Positions 48,971 through 57,722 of a stretch of 64,000 bases of DNA are shown here, piece by piece (the first letter of the stretch is position 1; each line of letters opens with the position of its first letter). Source of the DNA: Flavobacteriales bacterium. GTDB lineage: Bacteria > Bacteroidota > Bacteroidia > Flavobacteriales_F > PHOS-HE28. Both the position numbers and the translations under genes were made by a program. The DNA lies in the NCBI GenBank assembly GCA_016788205.1, contig JAEUTA010000014.1, forward strand, positions 112,994-176,993. The letters are read 5' to 3'. Below the pieces are notes generated by a model that was not told where the DNA came from, made no database searches, and saw nothing but the letters and a program-made list of their open reading frames with translations.

Positions 48971-51886
48971 ATGCGTTCCATCGTTCTTGGCATCCCTGCG
49001 CTGTTGTCCGTGGCACCCCTCCAGGCTCAGCGGTCATACACCTTCACGTCAGTCCCTGGTGATCCCTTGCAGGCGAGGATCTACACCTTGGACAATGGCC
49101 TACAAGTGTGGTTGAGCCGCAATGCCGACGCACCGCGGATCCAGACCAACATAGCGGTGCGTGCTGGTAGCAAGAACGATCCGGCCGATGCTACGGGATT
49201 GGCGCACTACTTGGAGCACATGCTCTTCAAGGGCACAAGCAAGATCGCCACCACCGACTGGGCGAAAGAGAGCGCTGTGCTGAAACAGATCAGTGATGCT
49301 TACGAGCTGCGCAGGGCCACCACGGATGAAGCAGAACGGGAACGTATCTACCAGCGTATCGACAGCCTGAGCTCCGTGGCCGCTTCGCTTGCCGTACCGA
49401 ATGAGTACGACAAGATGATCAAGAGCCTTGGTGCGCGAGGCACGAACGCGTATACGAGCACCGAACGCACGGTTTACATCAACGACATTCCCAGTGACGA
49501 GCTGGAGCGTTGGATGGCCATCGAGAGCGAACGCATGCAGGAAGCGGTGCTTCGCCTGTTCCACACCGAGCTCGAAACGGTGTACGAGGAGTTCAACCGG
49601 GCGCAGGACAATGACGGCCGTGCTGCCAGCAAACGACTGAACGAACTGCTCTATCCCAACCACCCTTATGGCACACAGACCACCATCGGCACGGGAGAGC
49701 ACCTGAAGAACCCCAGCATGGTGAAGATCCATGAGTTCTTCGACACCTACTACGTGCCCAACAACATGGCCGTCGTACTGGCGGGTGATATCGACTTCGA
49801 TAAGACCATCGCCTTGGTGGACAAGTACTTCGGCAAATGGGAGAAAGGGTACGTGCCGCCCTTCACGTTCCGAACGGAGTTACCCATCGCACAGCCGGAA
49901 ATGGCCGAGGTCTTCGGTCCGGAAGCGGAGTGGGTGGAGATGGCCTGGCGTTTCGGTGGCCAGGATACGCCGGACGGTATCATGCTGCAGTTGATCCAAG
50001 GTGTGCTGTCCAACGGACGGGCGGGCCTCATCGACCTCGATCTCCTTCAAGCGCAGAAGGTGCTTAGTGCCGGTGCGTTCACGGGTATCTCAACCGACTA
50101 CTCGGAGTTCGAACTGCACGGCGAACCCAAGGAGGGACAGACCTTGGAGCAGGTACGAGACCTGCTGCTCGGTGAACTCGATGCCTTGCGAAAGGGAGCG
50201 TTCGACGAGTGGCTCATCGAAGCCGTGGTGAACGATTTCCGCCAGCGTCGCATGCGCCGTTGGGGAGAGAACAATGCCGCTGGTGCAGGGGCCATGACGG
50301 ATGCCTTCATCCTGAAAAAGCGTTGGAGCGAGGAAGTGGACCTCTACGACCGCATGGCGAAGATCACGAAGGCAGAATTGGTCGCATTCGCCAACGCGCA
50401 CTTCTCGAACAACTATGTCGGTATCTACAAGCGCCTCGGCGAAAAGACCGGCGTACACAAAGTGGTGAAGCCGAAGATCACGGCCATCGATATCAAACGC
50501 GACAACAAGAGCGCCTGGCGAACCGAATGGGACAAGATGCCCACGGCCACGCTAGCGCCAGAATTCGTGGACTATGCGACCGCCATCCAGCGAAGCCCGC
50601 TGAAGAACGGTGTGGAACTCGCGCACGTGACGAATCCCACCAACGATCTCTTCAGTTTGCGCTACATCGTGGAGATGGGTACCAACCACGACCGGGAACT
50701 GGAGATCGCCACCGATCTGTTGGAATACCTGGGTACTTCCAAGTTCAGCCCAACGGATCTGAAGAAGGAACTGTTCAAGCTGGGCTTGACGCTTAGTGCG
50801 ACCACCGGAGAGGACCGTTGTTACATCACGCTCAGCGGTCTGGAGAAGAACCTGGAAAAGGGCATCGACCTGATGGAACAACTGATCGCCGATGCGCAAC
50901 CGAACGATGATGCGCTGAAAGGCCTGCTCGCCGATATCCGGAAGAGCCGTCAGGATGCCATGAAGGACAAGAACAGCGTTCTCCAAGGCGGCATGCTGAA
51001 CTTGGCTCGTTACGGAGCGAAGTCACCGTTCAATGATGTGCTCAGTGATCAGCAGTTGAACGCGCTGACGAGCAAGGTGCTCGTGGACCGCATCAAGGGG
51101 CTGCCAGGCTACAAGCACCGTGTGTTCTACTACGGTAAGAAGTCCCCGAAGGAGCTTGCCGCCGTGCTCAACGCGAAGCATCGTGTCCCTTCCAAACTGA
51201 AGGATGTCCCTGCTCCGCGCGTTTATGTGGAACAACCTACTGCGGGTAATACCGTGCTCTTCGTGGATCATGACATGGTGCAGGCCGAAATGCTGCTGGT
51301 GAGCAAGGCCGGACCCTTCGATGTGGAGAAGATGCCCTATGCCAGTCTTTTCAATGAATTCTTCGGCAGTGGTCTCAGCAGCATCGTGTTCCAGGAGATC
51401 CGTGAGGCGAAGGCTTTGGCCTATGGAGCCAGCGCTTCGTACAGCACACCAGCGAAGAAGGATGAAGCCCACTACGTGCGTGCCTTCATCGGCACCCAGG
51501 CCGATAAACTGAACGATGCCGTGGACGCGATGCTGAAACTGATGAACGACATGCCCGAAGCCAACGCACAGTTCGAAGGAGCCAAGACCAGTGCCCTCAA
51601 AGTGATCTCGAGCACACGTGTGACCAAGGAGAACATCTACTGGAGCTGGGATGCCGCGCAGCGCCGAGGTTTGGACTACGATGTGCGCAAAGTGAACTAC
51701 GACCGCATACCCGGGATCGATATCGCTGCCATGAAAGCCTTCTTTGACAAGGAGATCAAAGGCCGCAACTATACGTTCCTGGTGATCGGTAAGAAGAGCG
51801 CCATGGACCTGAAGGTGCTGGAGAAGCTCGGCCCTGTTCGCGAAGTGAGCAAAACCGAACTTTTCGGATACGGTGAACTGAAGTAG
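48971..51886 (+). CDS. M16 family peptidase, two-repeat form
   Basis: The 971-residue secreted protease carries both M16 halves in one chain, like pitrilysin. After a signal peptide (MRSIVLGIPALLSVAPLQAQ) the first repeat has LAHYLEHMLFKGTSKI (HxxEH about 78-82) with the later Glu in ELETVYEEFNRAQDNDGRAA. The second half (about 520-940) is the non-catalytic repeat with EIREAKALAYGASASYSTPA. It is the third M16 protein in 9 kb. The start follows a TACTTCAT element. A perfect 13-bp stem-loop terminator follows the stop. It probably degrades peptides in the periplasm or outside the cell. Confidence 0.93.
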   Translation: MRSIVLGIPALLSVAPLQAQRSYTFTSVPGDPLQARIYTLDNGLQVWLSRNADAPRIQTNIAVRAGSKNDPADATGLAHYLEHMLFKGTSKIATTDWAKESAVLKQISDAYELRRATTDEAERERIYQRIDSLSSVAASLAVPNEYDKMIKSLGARGTNAYTSTERTVYINDIPSDELERWMAIESERMQEAVLRLFHTELETVYEEFNRAQDNDGRAASKRLNELLYPNHPYGTQTTIGTGEHLKNPSMVKIHEFFDTYYVPNNMAVVLAGDIDFDKTIALVDKYFGKWEKGYVPPFTFRTELPIAQPEMAEVFGPEAEWVEMAWRFGGQDTPDGIMLQLIQGVLSNGRAGLIDLDLLQAQKVLSAGAFTGISTDYSEFELHGEPKEGQTLEQVRDLLLGELDALRKGAFDEWLIEAVVNDFRQRRMRRWGENNAAGAGAMTDAFILKKRWSEEVDLYDRMAKITKAELVAFANAHFSNNYVGIYKRLGEKTGVHKVVKPKITAIDIKRDNKSAWRTEWDKMPTATLAPEFVDYATAIQRSPLKNGVELAHVTNPTNDLFSLRYIVEMGTNHDRELEIATDLLEYLGTSKFSPTDLKKELFKLGLTLSATTGEDRCYITLSGLEKNLEKGIDLMEQLIADAQPNDDALKGLLADIRKSRQDAMKDKNSVLQGGMLNLARYGAKSPFNDVLSDQQLNALTSKVLVDRIKGLPGYKHRVFYYGKKSPKELAAVLNAKHRVPSKLKDVPAPRVYVEQPTAGNTVLFVDHDMVQAEMLLVSKAGPFDVEKMPYASLFNEFFGSGLSSIVFQEIREAKALAYGASASYSTPAKKDEAHYVRAFIGTQADKLNDAVDAMLKLMNDMPEANAQFEGAKTSALKVISSTRVTKENIYWSWDAAQRRGLDYDVRKVNYDRIPGIDIAAMKAFFDKEIKGRNYTFLVIGKKSAMDLKVLEKLGPVREVSKTELFGYGELK

Positions 51887-51905
51887 TTCAGAACTCGCCA
51901 TATGG

Positions 51906-51938
51906 AAAAGGGCGCGCTGTTCTCAAGCGCGCCCTTTT
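51906..51938. terminator. Strong bidirectional terminator between M16 and desaturase genes
   Basis: AAAAGGGCGCGCT at 51906-51918 and AGCGCGCCCTTTT at 51926-51938 form a perfect 13-bp stem with a 7-nt loop, ending in TTTT on the plus strand and AAAA at its start for the minus strand. It serves the two convergent genes. Confidence 0.82.
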
Positions 51939-51954
51939 CGCATGCAGTGCCTAC

Positions 51955-53034
51955 TTAAGCGGCTACCGCTATGGCGACCGGTGGGGTCGCGCTAACGGGT
52001 ATGCGCGCTGTTCGTCGCTTCAACAAGGCGATCACTTCCTCGTCGTTCGCATAGCGCCCGTCGATGTCCACGAAGTGTTGGGCGAGCAGGTCGTAGCGCT
52101 TCTTCATCAGTTTGAAGAAGACGTCCATGTAGTTCAGCCCAGCGAACACCACCGCCTCGTTGTCCGCGAAATCCTTCAGGTGCTCCCGGAAGTAGACCGG
52201 ATGCTCCGTCCAGTGCATCGTGGGATCGATGTGGTGGCTGATGTGGTAACCATCGTTCCAGCAACGGTGGTTGAACGGTACGTTGATGCACGTGATGCTG
52301 TTCTTGAAGTGGTTCCCCGGCTCATCCGGGCAGATGAACGTGTGCTGCACCCAATTGCCCGCCATGGCCACCAACCGGAATATGAGGAACGGAATGATGA
52401 AGACCATCATCGTTGCCGGCAGGTTGACGAAGCACATCGCGAAGCAGAACGCAAGGAACAGGAACTCTCCGCGGATGACGCCCACCATGAGCTTGTTGCG
52501 CTTCTTCTTGAACAGATAGGCGGCCAGCGTAGCGATGCCCGTGAACAGGAAACGCAGGTAGTAGTGCAGGAACCCGCGCACCGAATCGCGCTGGTACGTC
52601 ATGGTGCTGCTCTCGTCGTCCTCAAGGTTATTCTCCACGTGATGCATGCCGACATGGTGTGCGCGGTAGGTCTCAGGGCTTTGGCCGAAGAACGGTGCGA
52701 GCCCCCATGGGATGATGTAGTTCAACGCATTGTACTCCTTCTTGTACAGTGCCCGGTGTGTGCTGCAATGCATCATCAAACCGAACGGGCCTTTGAAGGT
52801 GACGTTGTTAAGGAAGAAGTAGATCGTGGCCAGCAAAGCCCACAGCCAACCGTTCACGAAGGGCATGTAGAGGAGGATGGCCAGGGGAACCATGAGCATC
52901 GTCACCTTCAAGGTCATGTACGGGAAGGGGAGGTCGCGCTCATCGCGGATCAGGCGCAGGAAGAAACGGTCGAGCGCCGTACGGGGCTTGTTGGCATCGT
53001 ACAGCGGGTCCGTATTGGCGGGGAGGCTTAGCAT
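51955..53034 (-). CDS. Membrane fatty acid desaturase
   Basis: The 359-residue integral membrane di-iron desaturase has the three histidine boxes: HCSTH (89-93), HHVGMHH (126-132) and HISHH (264-268), with a further WTEHP segment. Helices are visible at about 45-80 and 165-225. It introduces double bonds into acyl chains, keeping the membrane fluid. The electron donor is not in the window. The ATG at 53034 lies 7 nt past a TAGCTTTC promoter-like element, so it may be leaderless, and it diverges from cinA across 72 nt. Confidence 0.93.
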   Translation of the reverse strand: MLSLPANTDPLYDANKPRTALDRFFLRLIRDERDLPFPYMTLKVTMLMVPLAILLYMPFVNGWLWALLATIYFFLNNVTFKGPFGLMMHCSTHRALYKKEYNALNYIIPWGLAPFFGQSPETYRAHHVGMHHVENNLEDDESSTMTYQRDSVRGFLHYYLRFLFTGIATLAAYLFKKKRNKLMVGVIRGEFLFLAFCFAMCFVNLPATMMVFIIPFLIFRLVAMAGNWVQHTFICPDEPGNHFKNSITCINVPFNHRCWNDGYHISHHIDPTMHWTEHPVYFREHLKDFADNEAVVFAGLNYMDVFFKLMKKRYDLLAQHFVDIDGRYANDEEVIALLKRRTARIPVSATPPVAIAVAA

Positions 53035-53041
53035 AGGGGGT

Positions 53042-53049
53042 GAAAGCTA
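53042..53049 (-). promoter_or_regulatory. Putative -7 element of the desaturase gene
   Basis: TAGCTTTC, one base from TAnnTTTG, then ACCCCCT and ATG at 53034. The 7-nt gap implies a very short leader. Confidence 0.4.
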
Positions 53050-53092
53050 TCCATTCCCTGCTTCGCGGCTCTACGGTTCGAACCTTTGGTGC

Positions 53093-53100
53093 GACCTTCG
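53093..53100 (+). promoter_or_regulatory. Possible -7 element of cinA
   Basis: GACCTTCG, two bases from TAnnTTTG, then TGCCCC and the ATG at 53107. It has the same CTTCG-N-CC context as other starts here. Confidence 0.33.
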
Positions 53101-53106
53101 TGCCCC

Positions 53107-54381
53107 ATGACACGCGAGATCACGGCCGAGATCATCTCCATCGGCGACGAACTGCTCATCGGGCAGACCATCAATACCAATGCGGGTTGGATGGGCGAAC
53201 AGCTCGCCCTCATCGGCATCCGGGCCAAACGGGTGCTCACCATAGGCGACGACAAGCAGGAGATCCTCGAAGCCTTGGCCGCTGCACCGTGCGATGTGGT
53301 CCTCATCACCGGCGGGCTCGGGCCTACGAAGGACGATATCACCAAACACGTGCTCTGCGAGTTCTTCGGCACGCGGCTCGTCAGGAACAAGGAAGTGGAG
53401 GCTCGAGTAATGGACATCTTCATCCGCATGGGCCGCGATCCGAAGGATATCCTGGAGGTGAACCGCGCGCAAGCCGATCTGCCGGAATCCTGCACCGTGC
53501 TCGCTAATGACCGTGGCACGGCCAGCGGCATGTGGTTCGAGCGCGATGGGAAGGTCTATGTCAGTATGCCCGGTGTACCCTACGAGATGAAGGCCATCAT
53601 GAGCAGCGGCGTGCTTCCCAAGCTGAAGGAGAAGTTCATGCCGCCTACGATCGTACACCGTACAATGCTCACCACCGGCTTGGGTGAAAGCATGTTGGCC
53701 AAACGTATCGAGGATTGGGAGGATAGCCTCGAAGCCGAACGGATCAAGCTGGCCTATCTCCCTTCGCCTGGCATCGTGAAACTGCGCCTCTCCACCTATG
53801 CGGATGCGGACGGCACTTCAGCCCACGAACGCGTGGACCGTAAAGCGGCTGAACTCTACCAACGTATCCCCGAACTGATCTTCGGTGAGGGGGAGGAGCG
53901 ACTTCCCAAGGTCATTGGCCGAATGCTGAAGGAGAACGGGCAGACCCTGTCTTTGGCGGAAAGCTGTACCGGAGGATTCGTTAGCCACTTGATCACAAGC
54001 ATCCCCGGCAGTTCGGCCTACTTCACCGGTGGGGTGGTGAGCTACGCCAATGCCGTGAAGATGGAGGAACTGGGCATCCCCAGCGATATGTTGGAACTGA
54101 ACGGTGCAGTTAGCCAGCCCGTGGTGGAGAAGATGGCAACCGGGGTGCGCACCGCACTGCGCACCGATTGGAGCGTGGCCGTCAGCGGCGTTGCAGGCCC
54201 GGATGGTGGCACACCCGAAAAGCCCGTTGGCACCGTGTGGATCGCCGTAGCCGGACCTGATGGGGTGAGCAGTTCCAAGGTGAACTTCCCCGGAACCCGG
54301 GACCTGGTGATCGAACGAAGTGCACTGGCCGGGTTGAATCTGCTTCGAAAAAGACTGCTCGGGGCAAAGGGAACAGCCTGA
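53107..54381 (+). CDS. cinA: CinA family protein (nicotinamide-nucleotide amidohydrolase)
   Basis: The 424-residue cytoplasmic protein has two domains. The N-terminal MoCF/COG1058 ADP-ribose pyrophosphatase-like domain (about 1-170) shows IISIGDELLIGQTINTNAGW and VVLITGGLGPTKDDITK. The C-terminal PncC amidohydrolase domain (about 255-424) shows LSLAESCTGGFVSHLITSIP, FTGGVVSYANAVKMEELGI and VSGVAGPDGGTPEKPVGTVW. It recycles nicotinamide mononucleotide to nicotinate mononucleotide. The start is the ATG at 53107; the frame opens further upstream, but that segment falls in the intergenic promoter region. cinA followed by rpmB is a typical Bacteroidota neighbourhood. Confidence 0.95.
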   Translation: MTREITAEIISIGDELLIGQTINTNAGWMGEQLALIGIRAKRVLTIGDDKQEILEALAAAPCDVVLITGGLGPTKDDITKHVLCEFFGTRLVRNKEVEARVMDIFIRMGRDPKDILEVNRAQADLPESCTVLANDRGTASGMWFERDGKVYVSMPGVPYEMKAIMSSGVLPKLKEKFMPPTIVHRTMLTTGLGESMLAKRIEDWEDSLEAERIKLAYLPSPGIVKLRLSTYADADGTSAHERVDRKAAELYQRIPELIFGEGEERLPKVIGRMLKENGQTLSLAESCTGGFVSHLITSIPGSSAYFTGGVVSYANAVKMEELGIPSDMLELNGAVSQPVVEKMATGVRTALRTDWSVAVSGVAGPDGGTPEKPVGTVWIAVAGPDGVSSSKVNFPGTRDLVIERSALAGLNLLRKRLLGAKGTA

Positions 54382-54426
54382 GACTCATTTTGTTGAGACA
54401 AGGGATATGGAAGTCCGTCTTTTGTC

Positions 54427-54434
54427 TATCTTCG
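54427..54434 (+). promoter_or_regulatory. Putative -7 element of rpmB
   Basis: TATCTTCG followed by CGCCCC and the ATG at 54457. It is one base from TAnnTTTG and carries the CGCCCC tail that is also seen at the rpmG and FKBP promoters. Confidence 0.48.
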
Positions 54435-54456
54435 CGCCCCGTAATCAAGAATAGCC

Positions 54457-54696
54457 ATGTCCAAGGTTTGCGAGATCACCGGTAAGAAGGTCATCACCGG
54501 TAACAAGGTGTCCCACTCGAACATCAAGACCAAGCGCACGTTCGCTCCGAACCTGCAGGACCGTAAGTACTTCATCCCAGAAGAGAACAAGACCGTGTCC
54601 ATCCGTGTGAGCGCTGCGGGCATGCGTACCATCAATAAGCTCGGCATCAGCGCCGCGCTGAAGAAGGCGAAGGCGGACGGCCACTACAACGGCTGA
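54457..54696 (+). CDS. rpmB: 50S ribosomal protein bL28
   Basis: The 79-residue protein is L28: MSKVCEITGKKVITGNKVSH, then SNIKTKRTFAPNLQ and VSIRVSAAGMRTINKLG are characteristic. It binds 23S rRNA near the exit tunnel. In Bacteroidota rpmB is normally followed by rpmG; here a 1.4-kb aminopeptidase gene comes between. Confidence 0.97.
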   Translation: MSKVCEITGKKVITGNKVSHSNIKTKRTFAPNLQDRKYFIPEENKTVSIRVSAAGMRTINKLGISAALKKAKADGHYNG

Positions 54697-54762
54697 GCCC
54701 TCGGCACACTATTGGAAGGCGTCGGTCGAACTAGTTTCGATCGACGCTTTCTCTTTGTGGAC

Positions 54763-56175
54763 ATGACCCTGCATATCACGCTTCCCTTCCTCTTCCTGCT
54801 TTCCACGTTGGCACAAGCACAGGAAATGCCTGAGCCGGTGCGTATCGCCGATGAGCAACACGGCATCTACGACAACGATCTGCTGAGCCCTGAATTCCAC
54901 CGGGGACGACGCGAAGCCCTGCGCGAAAAGCTGCCAAAAGGCGGGGTGGCCGTCTTTTTCGCTTCGCCCGTGCGCAACCGCAGCAACGATGTGGACTACG
55001 AGTACCACCAGGATCCGAACTTCTACTACCTCTCGGGCCTCACCGAGCCGGAAGCCCTGTTGTTCGTCTTCAAGGAGCCGCACATGATGGACGGGCAGAC
55101 CACCACGGAACTGCTGGTAGTGCAGGACCGCGACCCCAAGACCGAAGTCTGGAATGGCAAAAGTACAGGCCCACAAGAAGCCAGGGAAGTGCTTGGTTTG
55201 GACCATACGATGAGTGCCGCCCGCTTCAAGAACATCGAATTCCGGTTGAAGGAGACTGACGGCATCTACATCCACCGGACCGATGATCCGGAGAACGACC
55301 CACATTCAACCGCCGACCTGGCCGACCTTCTCGAACACCTTGGGACCCTGTTGCCGCCAGCTGACTCGAAAAAGGTCGATGGTCCAGCGGATATTCGCCG
55401 TTGGATGGCGGAACTCCGCGAGTTGAAGCAAGGGGAGGAATTGGCCCTCATGCGCAAGGCGATCGACATTACCTGCGAGGCACAGAAGGAACTGATGCAC
55501 AAGCTGGAACCCAACATGACCGAGTACCAGACCGAGGCCATCGTGGAGTACGTGTTCAAGGCCAATGGCGCGGAACACGAGGGGTTCCCAAGCATCCAGG
55601 GCGGTGGTCCGCATAGCTGCGTGCTCCACTACATCACCAACCGCCGCACCCTGGCGGACGGCGACCTGCTGGTGAGCGACATCGGTGCCGAATACCACGG
55701 CTACACGGCGGATGTGACCCGTACGCTCCCCGCCAACGGCAAGTTCACGGCGGATCAAAGGGCCATCTACGACCTCGTGCTGGCGGCCCAGGAGGCGGGT
55801 ATCGCCGAAGTGAAGGCCGGTAAGGCCTTCAGGGCACCGCACAATGCCGCGTGGAACGTGATCGTGAAGGGGATGAAGGACCTGGGCATCATTAAAGAGG
55901 AATCGGAGCTAAGGCGCTACTTCATGCATGGCACCAGCCACTACCTGGGCCTTGACGTACACGACGCCGGTACCTACGGCGAGTTGAAGGCCGGAAGCGT
56001 CATTACCGTGGAGCCGGGGATCTACATCGCCAAGGACAGCCCATGCGACCCGCGCTGGTGGGGCATCGGCGTGCGTATCGAGGACGATATCCTGGTCACC
56101 GAAGGCGATCCGGTCAACCTTTCCGCTGGCGCGCCCCGCAAAGCCGATGAGGTAGAAGCGCTTATGGCAAAGTAG
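54763..56175 (+). CDS. Secreted Xaa-Pro aminopeptidase (M24B)
   Basis: The 470-residue product is an aminopeptidase P-type metalloenzyme that removes N-terminal residues before proline. It has a signal peptide ([20 protein letters not shown]), an N-terminal creatinase/AMP domain (about 30-200, with [20 protein letters not shown]) and a pita-bread catalytic domain. The metal ligands are seen in [19 protein letters not shown] (two Asp), [15 protein letters not shown] (His), [11 protein letters not shown] (Glu) and [11 protein letters not shown] (Glu). It sits between rpmB and rpmG, which are otherwise neighbours in this phylum. The start is the ATG at 54763 because the upstream in-frame codons do not form a signal peptide. 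Confidence 0.93.
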   Translation: MTLHITLPFLFLLSTLAQAQEMPEPVRIADEQHGIYDNDLLSPEFHRGRREALREKLPKGGVAVFFASPVRNRSNDVDYEYHQDPNFYYLSGLTEPEALLFVFKEPHMMDGQTTTELLVVQDRDPKTEVWNGKSTGPQEAREVLGLDHTMSAARFKNIEFRLKETDGIYIHRTDDPENDPHSTADLADLLEHLGTLLPPADSKKVDGPADIRRWMAELRELKQGEELALMRKAIDITCEAQKELMHKLEPNMTEYQTEAIVEYVFKANGAEHEGFPSIQGGGPHSCVLHYITNRRTLADGDLLVSDIGAEYHGYTADVTRTLPANGKFTADQRAIYDLVLAAQEAGIAEVKAGKAFRAPHNAAWNVIVKGMKDLGIIKEESELRRYFMHGTSHYLGLDVHDAGTYGELKAGSVITVEPGIYIAKDSPCDPRWWGIGVRIEDDILVTEGDPVNLSAGAPRKADEVEALMAK

Positions 56176-56181
56176 GACGGA

Positions 56182-56213
56182 TTTGGCCCAACCGGGAATT
56201 TGACGTACTTTTG
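56182..56213 (+). promoter_or_regulatory. Strong Bacteroidota-type promoter of rpmG: TTTG, 20-nt spacer, TACTTTTG
   Basis: TTTG at 56182-56185, 20 nt, then TACTTTTG at 56206-56213, followed by CCGCCCC. Both elements match the phylum consensus with optimal spacing. The leader to the ATG at 56253 is about 32 nt. Confidence 0.68.
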
Positions 56214-56252
56214 CCGCCCCTATGCCCGTGGCATGGGCAAAGACGCACAGCG

Positions 56253-56435
56253 ATGGCCAAGAAAGGGAACCGTGTACAAGTGATCCTGGAATGCACCGAG
56301 CATAAGACCTCTGGTCAGCCCGGCACTTCCCGTTACATCACCACCAAGAACCGGAAGAACACGACCGAGCGCATGGAGTTGAAGAAATACAACCCCATCC
56401 TCCGGAAGATGACCGTTCACAAAGAGATCAAGTAA
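56253..56435 (+). CDS. rpmG: 50S ribosomal protein bL33
   Basis: The 60-residue protein is L33 with [18 protein letters not shown] and [20 protein letters not shown] as characteristic phrases. It lacks the paired zinc-binding cysteines of the C+ form; the only Cys is in ECTEH. It sits just upstream of the bL38/DUF4295 gene, as is typical of the phylum. An upstream in-frame ATG at 56211 lies in the promoter, so the start is 56253. Confidence 0.95.
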   Translation: MAKKGNRVQVILECTEHKTSGQPGTSRYITTKNRKNTTERMELKKYNPILRKMTVHKEIK

Positions 56436-56456
56436 TAGGCGCTCAGCGCACGAACC

Positions 56457-56615
56457 ATGGCAAAGAAGACCGTTGCTACCCTGAAGAAAGCCGATGCGAA
56501 GACCTTCACCAAGGTCATCCGCATGATGAAGAAGGAAGGCGGAAAAGGCTATTCCTTCGTAGAGCAAGTAGTGCCGACCGACGAGGCGGACAAGCTGCTC
56601 GCTTCCGGCAAGTGA
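56457..56615 (+). CDS. DUF4295 protein (ribosomal protein bL38 of Bacteroidota)
   Basis: A 52-residue basic protein, MAKKTVATLKKADAKTFTKV at its start and ADKLLASGK at its end. DUF4295 proteins occur only in Bacteroidota, always between rpmG and ftsY, and I recall that one was found as a new large-subunit protein, bL38, in the Flavobacterium johnsoniae ribosome structure. It starts 22 nt after rpmG. The identification rests on position, length, charge and the KKTVATLKK-like start; the bL38 link is from memory. Confidence 0.85.
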   Translation: MAKKTVATLKKADAKTFTKVIRMMKKEGGKGYSFVEQVVPTDEADKLLASGK

Positions 56616-56632
56616 TCAATTGACCCATTCCT

Positions 56633-56665
56633 GAAAAGGCCGCACCCTTCGGTGTAGGCCTTTTC
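56633..56665 (+). terminator. Hairpin terminator between the bL38 and ftsY genes
   Basis: GAAAAGGCC and GGCCTTTTC at the outside, with CACC and GGTG inside, can pair around CTTC with small mismatches. It ends in TTTTC and lies 18 nt after the stop codon at 56615, before ftsY at 56686. Confidence 0.6.
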
Positions 56666-56685
56666 AAGTATTCGGACCTATCGCC

Positions 56686-57642
56686 ATGGCATTTTTCGGG
56701 CTTTTCGGGAAGAAGAAGGAGGAGAAACAGGTCGCTGCCGAGAAGGAAGACCTGGATCAGGGGCTGGAGCGCTCGCGCACCGGCCTTTTCAGCAAGCTGG
56801 CCCGTGTGGTGGCTGGCAAGAGCACCGTGGATGACGCCGTGCTCGACGACCTGGAGGAAGTGCTCGTGACCAGCGATGTGGGTGTGGAGACCACCTTGCG
56901 CATCATCGAGCGTATCCAGGAACGGGTGAAGCGCGATAAGTACGTGAGCACCTCGGAGTTGAACGGCATCCTTCGTTCGGAGATCGCTTCATTGATGAAG
57001 GATCCTGCGCCGGTCGATCCCGCCATCAGGCCCTACGTGATCATGGTGGTGGGCGTGAACGGGGTGGGGAAGACCACCACCATCGGCAAGTTGGCCCATG
57101 CCTTCAAGCAGGAAGGCAAGAATGTGGTGCTCGGCGCCGCTGATACCTTCCGTGCCGCCGCAGTGGACCAACTACGCATCTGGAGCGAACGCGTGGATGT
57201 CCCGCTCGTACAACAAGGAATGGGCGCGGACCCCGCAGCTGTTGCCTACGACACGGTGGAAAGCGCCAAGGCCAAAGGCGCTGACGTGGTGATCATCGAC
57301 ACCGCCGGTCGCCTGCACAATAAGGTGGGCCTCATGAACGAACTCACCAAAGTGCGCAATGTCATGCGCAAGGTGATCCCCGACGCGCCGCATGAAGTGC
57401 TGCTCGTACTGGATGCCAGCACCGGGCAGAACGCCATCGAGCAAGCGCGCCAGTTCACCAAGGCAACGGACGTGACAGCATTGGCTCTGACCAAGATCGA
57501 CGGCACCGCGAAAGGCGGAGTCGCCATCGGCATCAGCGAGCAGTTCGGGGTGCCCATCAAATACCTCGGTGTGGGCGAGGGCATGCACCACTTGCAGGTC
57601 TTCGACAAGAAGGCCTTCGTTGACGCGCTGTTCAAGGATTGA
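56686..57642 (+). CDS. ftsY: Signal recognition particle receptor FtsY
   Basis: The 318-residue SRP-receptor GTPase takes nascent membrane proteins to the translocon together with Ffh. It has a short acidic N-terminus, an N domain, and a G domain with PYVIMVVGVNGVGKTTTIGK (G1), GAADTFRAAAVDQL (insertion box), VVIIDTAGRLHNKVGLMNEL (G3, DTAGR), LALTKIDGTAKGGV (G4, TKID) and a final GVGEGMHHLQVFDKKAFVDA. The long acidic A domain of proteobacterial FtsY is absent. A hairpin precedes the gene and a large palindrome follows it. Confidence 0.96.
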   Translation: MAFFGLFGKKKEEKQVAAEKEDLDQGLERSRTGLFSKLARVVAGKSTVDDAVLDDLEEVLVTSDVGVETTLRIIERIQERVKRDKYVSTSELNGILRSEIASLMKDPAPVDPAIRPYVIMVVGVNGVGKTTTIGKLAHAFKQEGKNVVLGAADTFRAAAVDQLRIWSERVDVPLVQQGMGADPAAVAYDTVESAKAKGADVVIIDTAGRLHNKVGLMNELTKVRNVMRKVIPDAPHEVLLVLDASTGQNAIEQARQFTKATDVTALALTKIDGTAKGGVAIGISEQFGVPIKYLGVGEGMHHLQVFDKKAFVDALFKD

Positions 57643-57653
57643 TGGACTTATCC

Positions 57654-57695
57654 AACGCATGAACGGCGCATGGATCCATGCGCCGTTCATGCGTT
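57654..57695. terminator. Perfect 42-bp palindrome between ftsY and the adhesin operon, probable bidirectional terminator
   Basis: The sequence from AACGCATGAACGGCGCATGG (57654 on) mirrors exactly to the TT at 57695, giving a 21-bp arm on each side of the centre GGATCC with no unpaired base. It lies in the 80-nt gap between convergent genes. There is no T-run on either side, so it may also be a protein-binding site or a remnant of another element. Confidence 0.72.
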
Positions 57696-57722
57696 AAGTT
57701 GGCTGCTGGCCGACTTGCGCCC

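Noticed and set aside
53071..53095. GGTTCGAACC, which looks like a tRNA T-loop
   Set aside because: No acceptor stem, D or anticodon arms can be built around it; it lies in the promoter gap between the desaturase and cinA genes.
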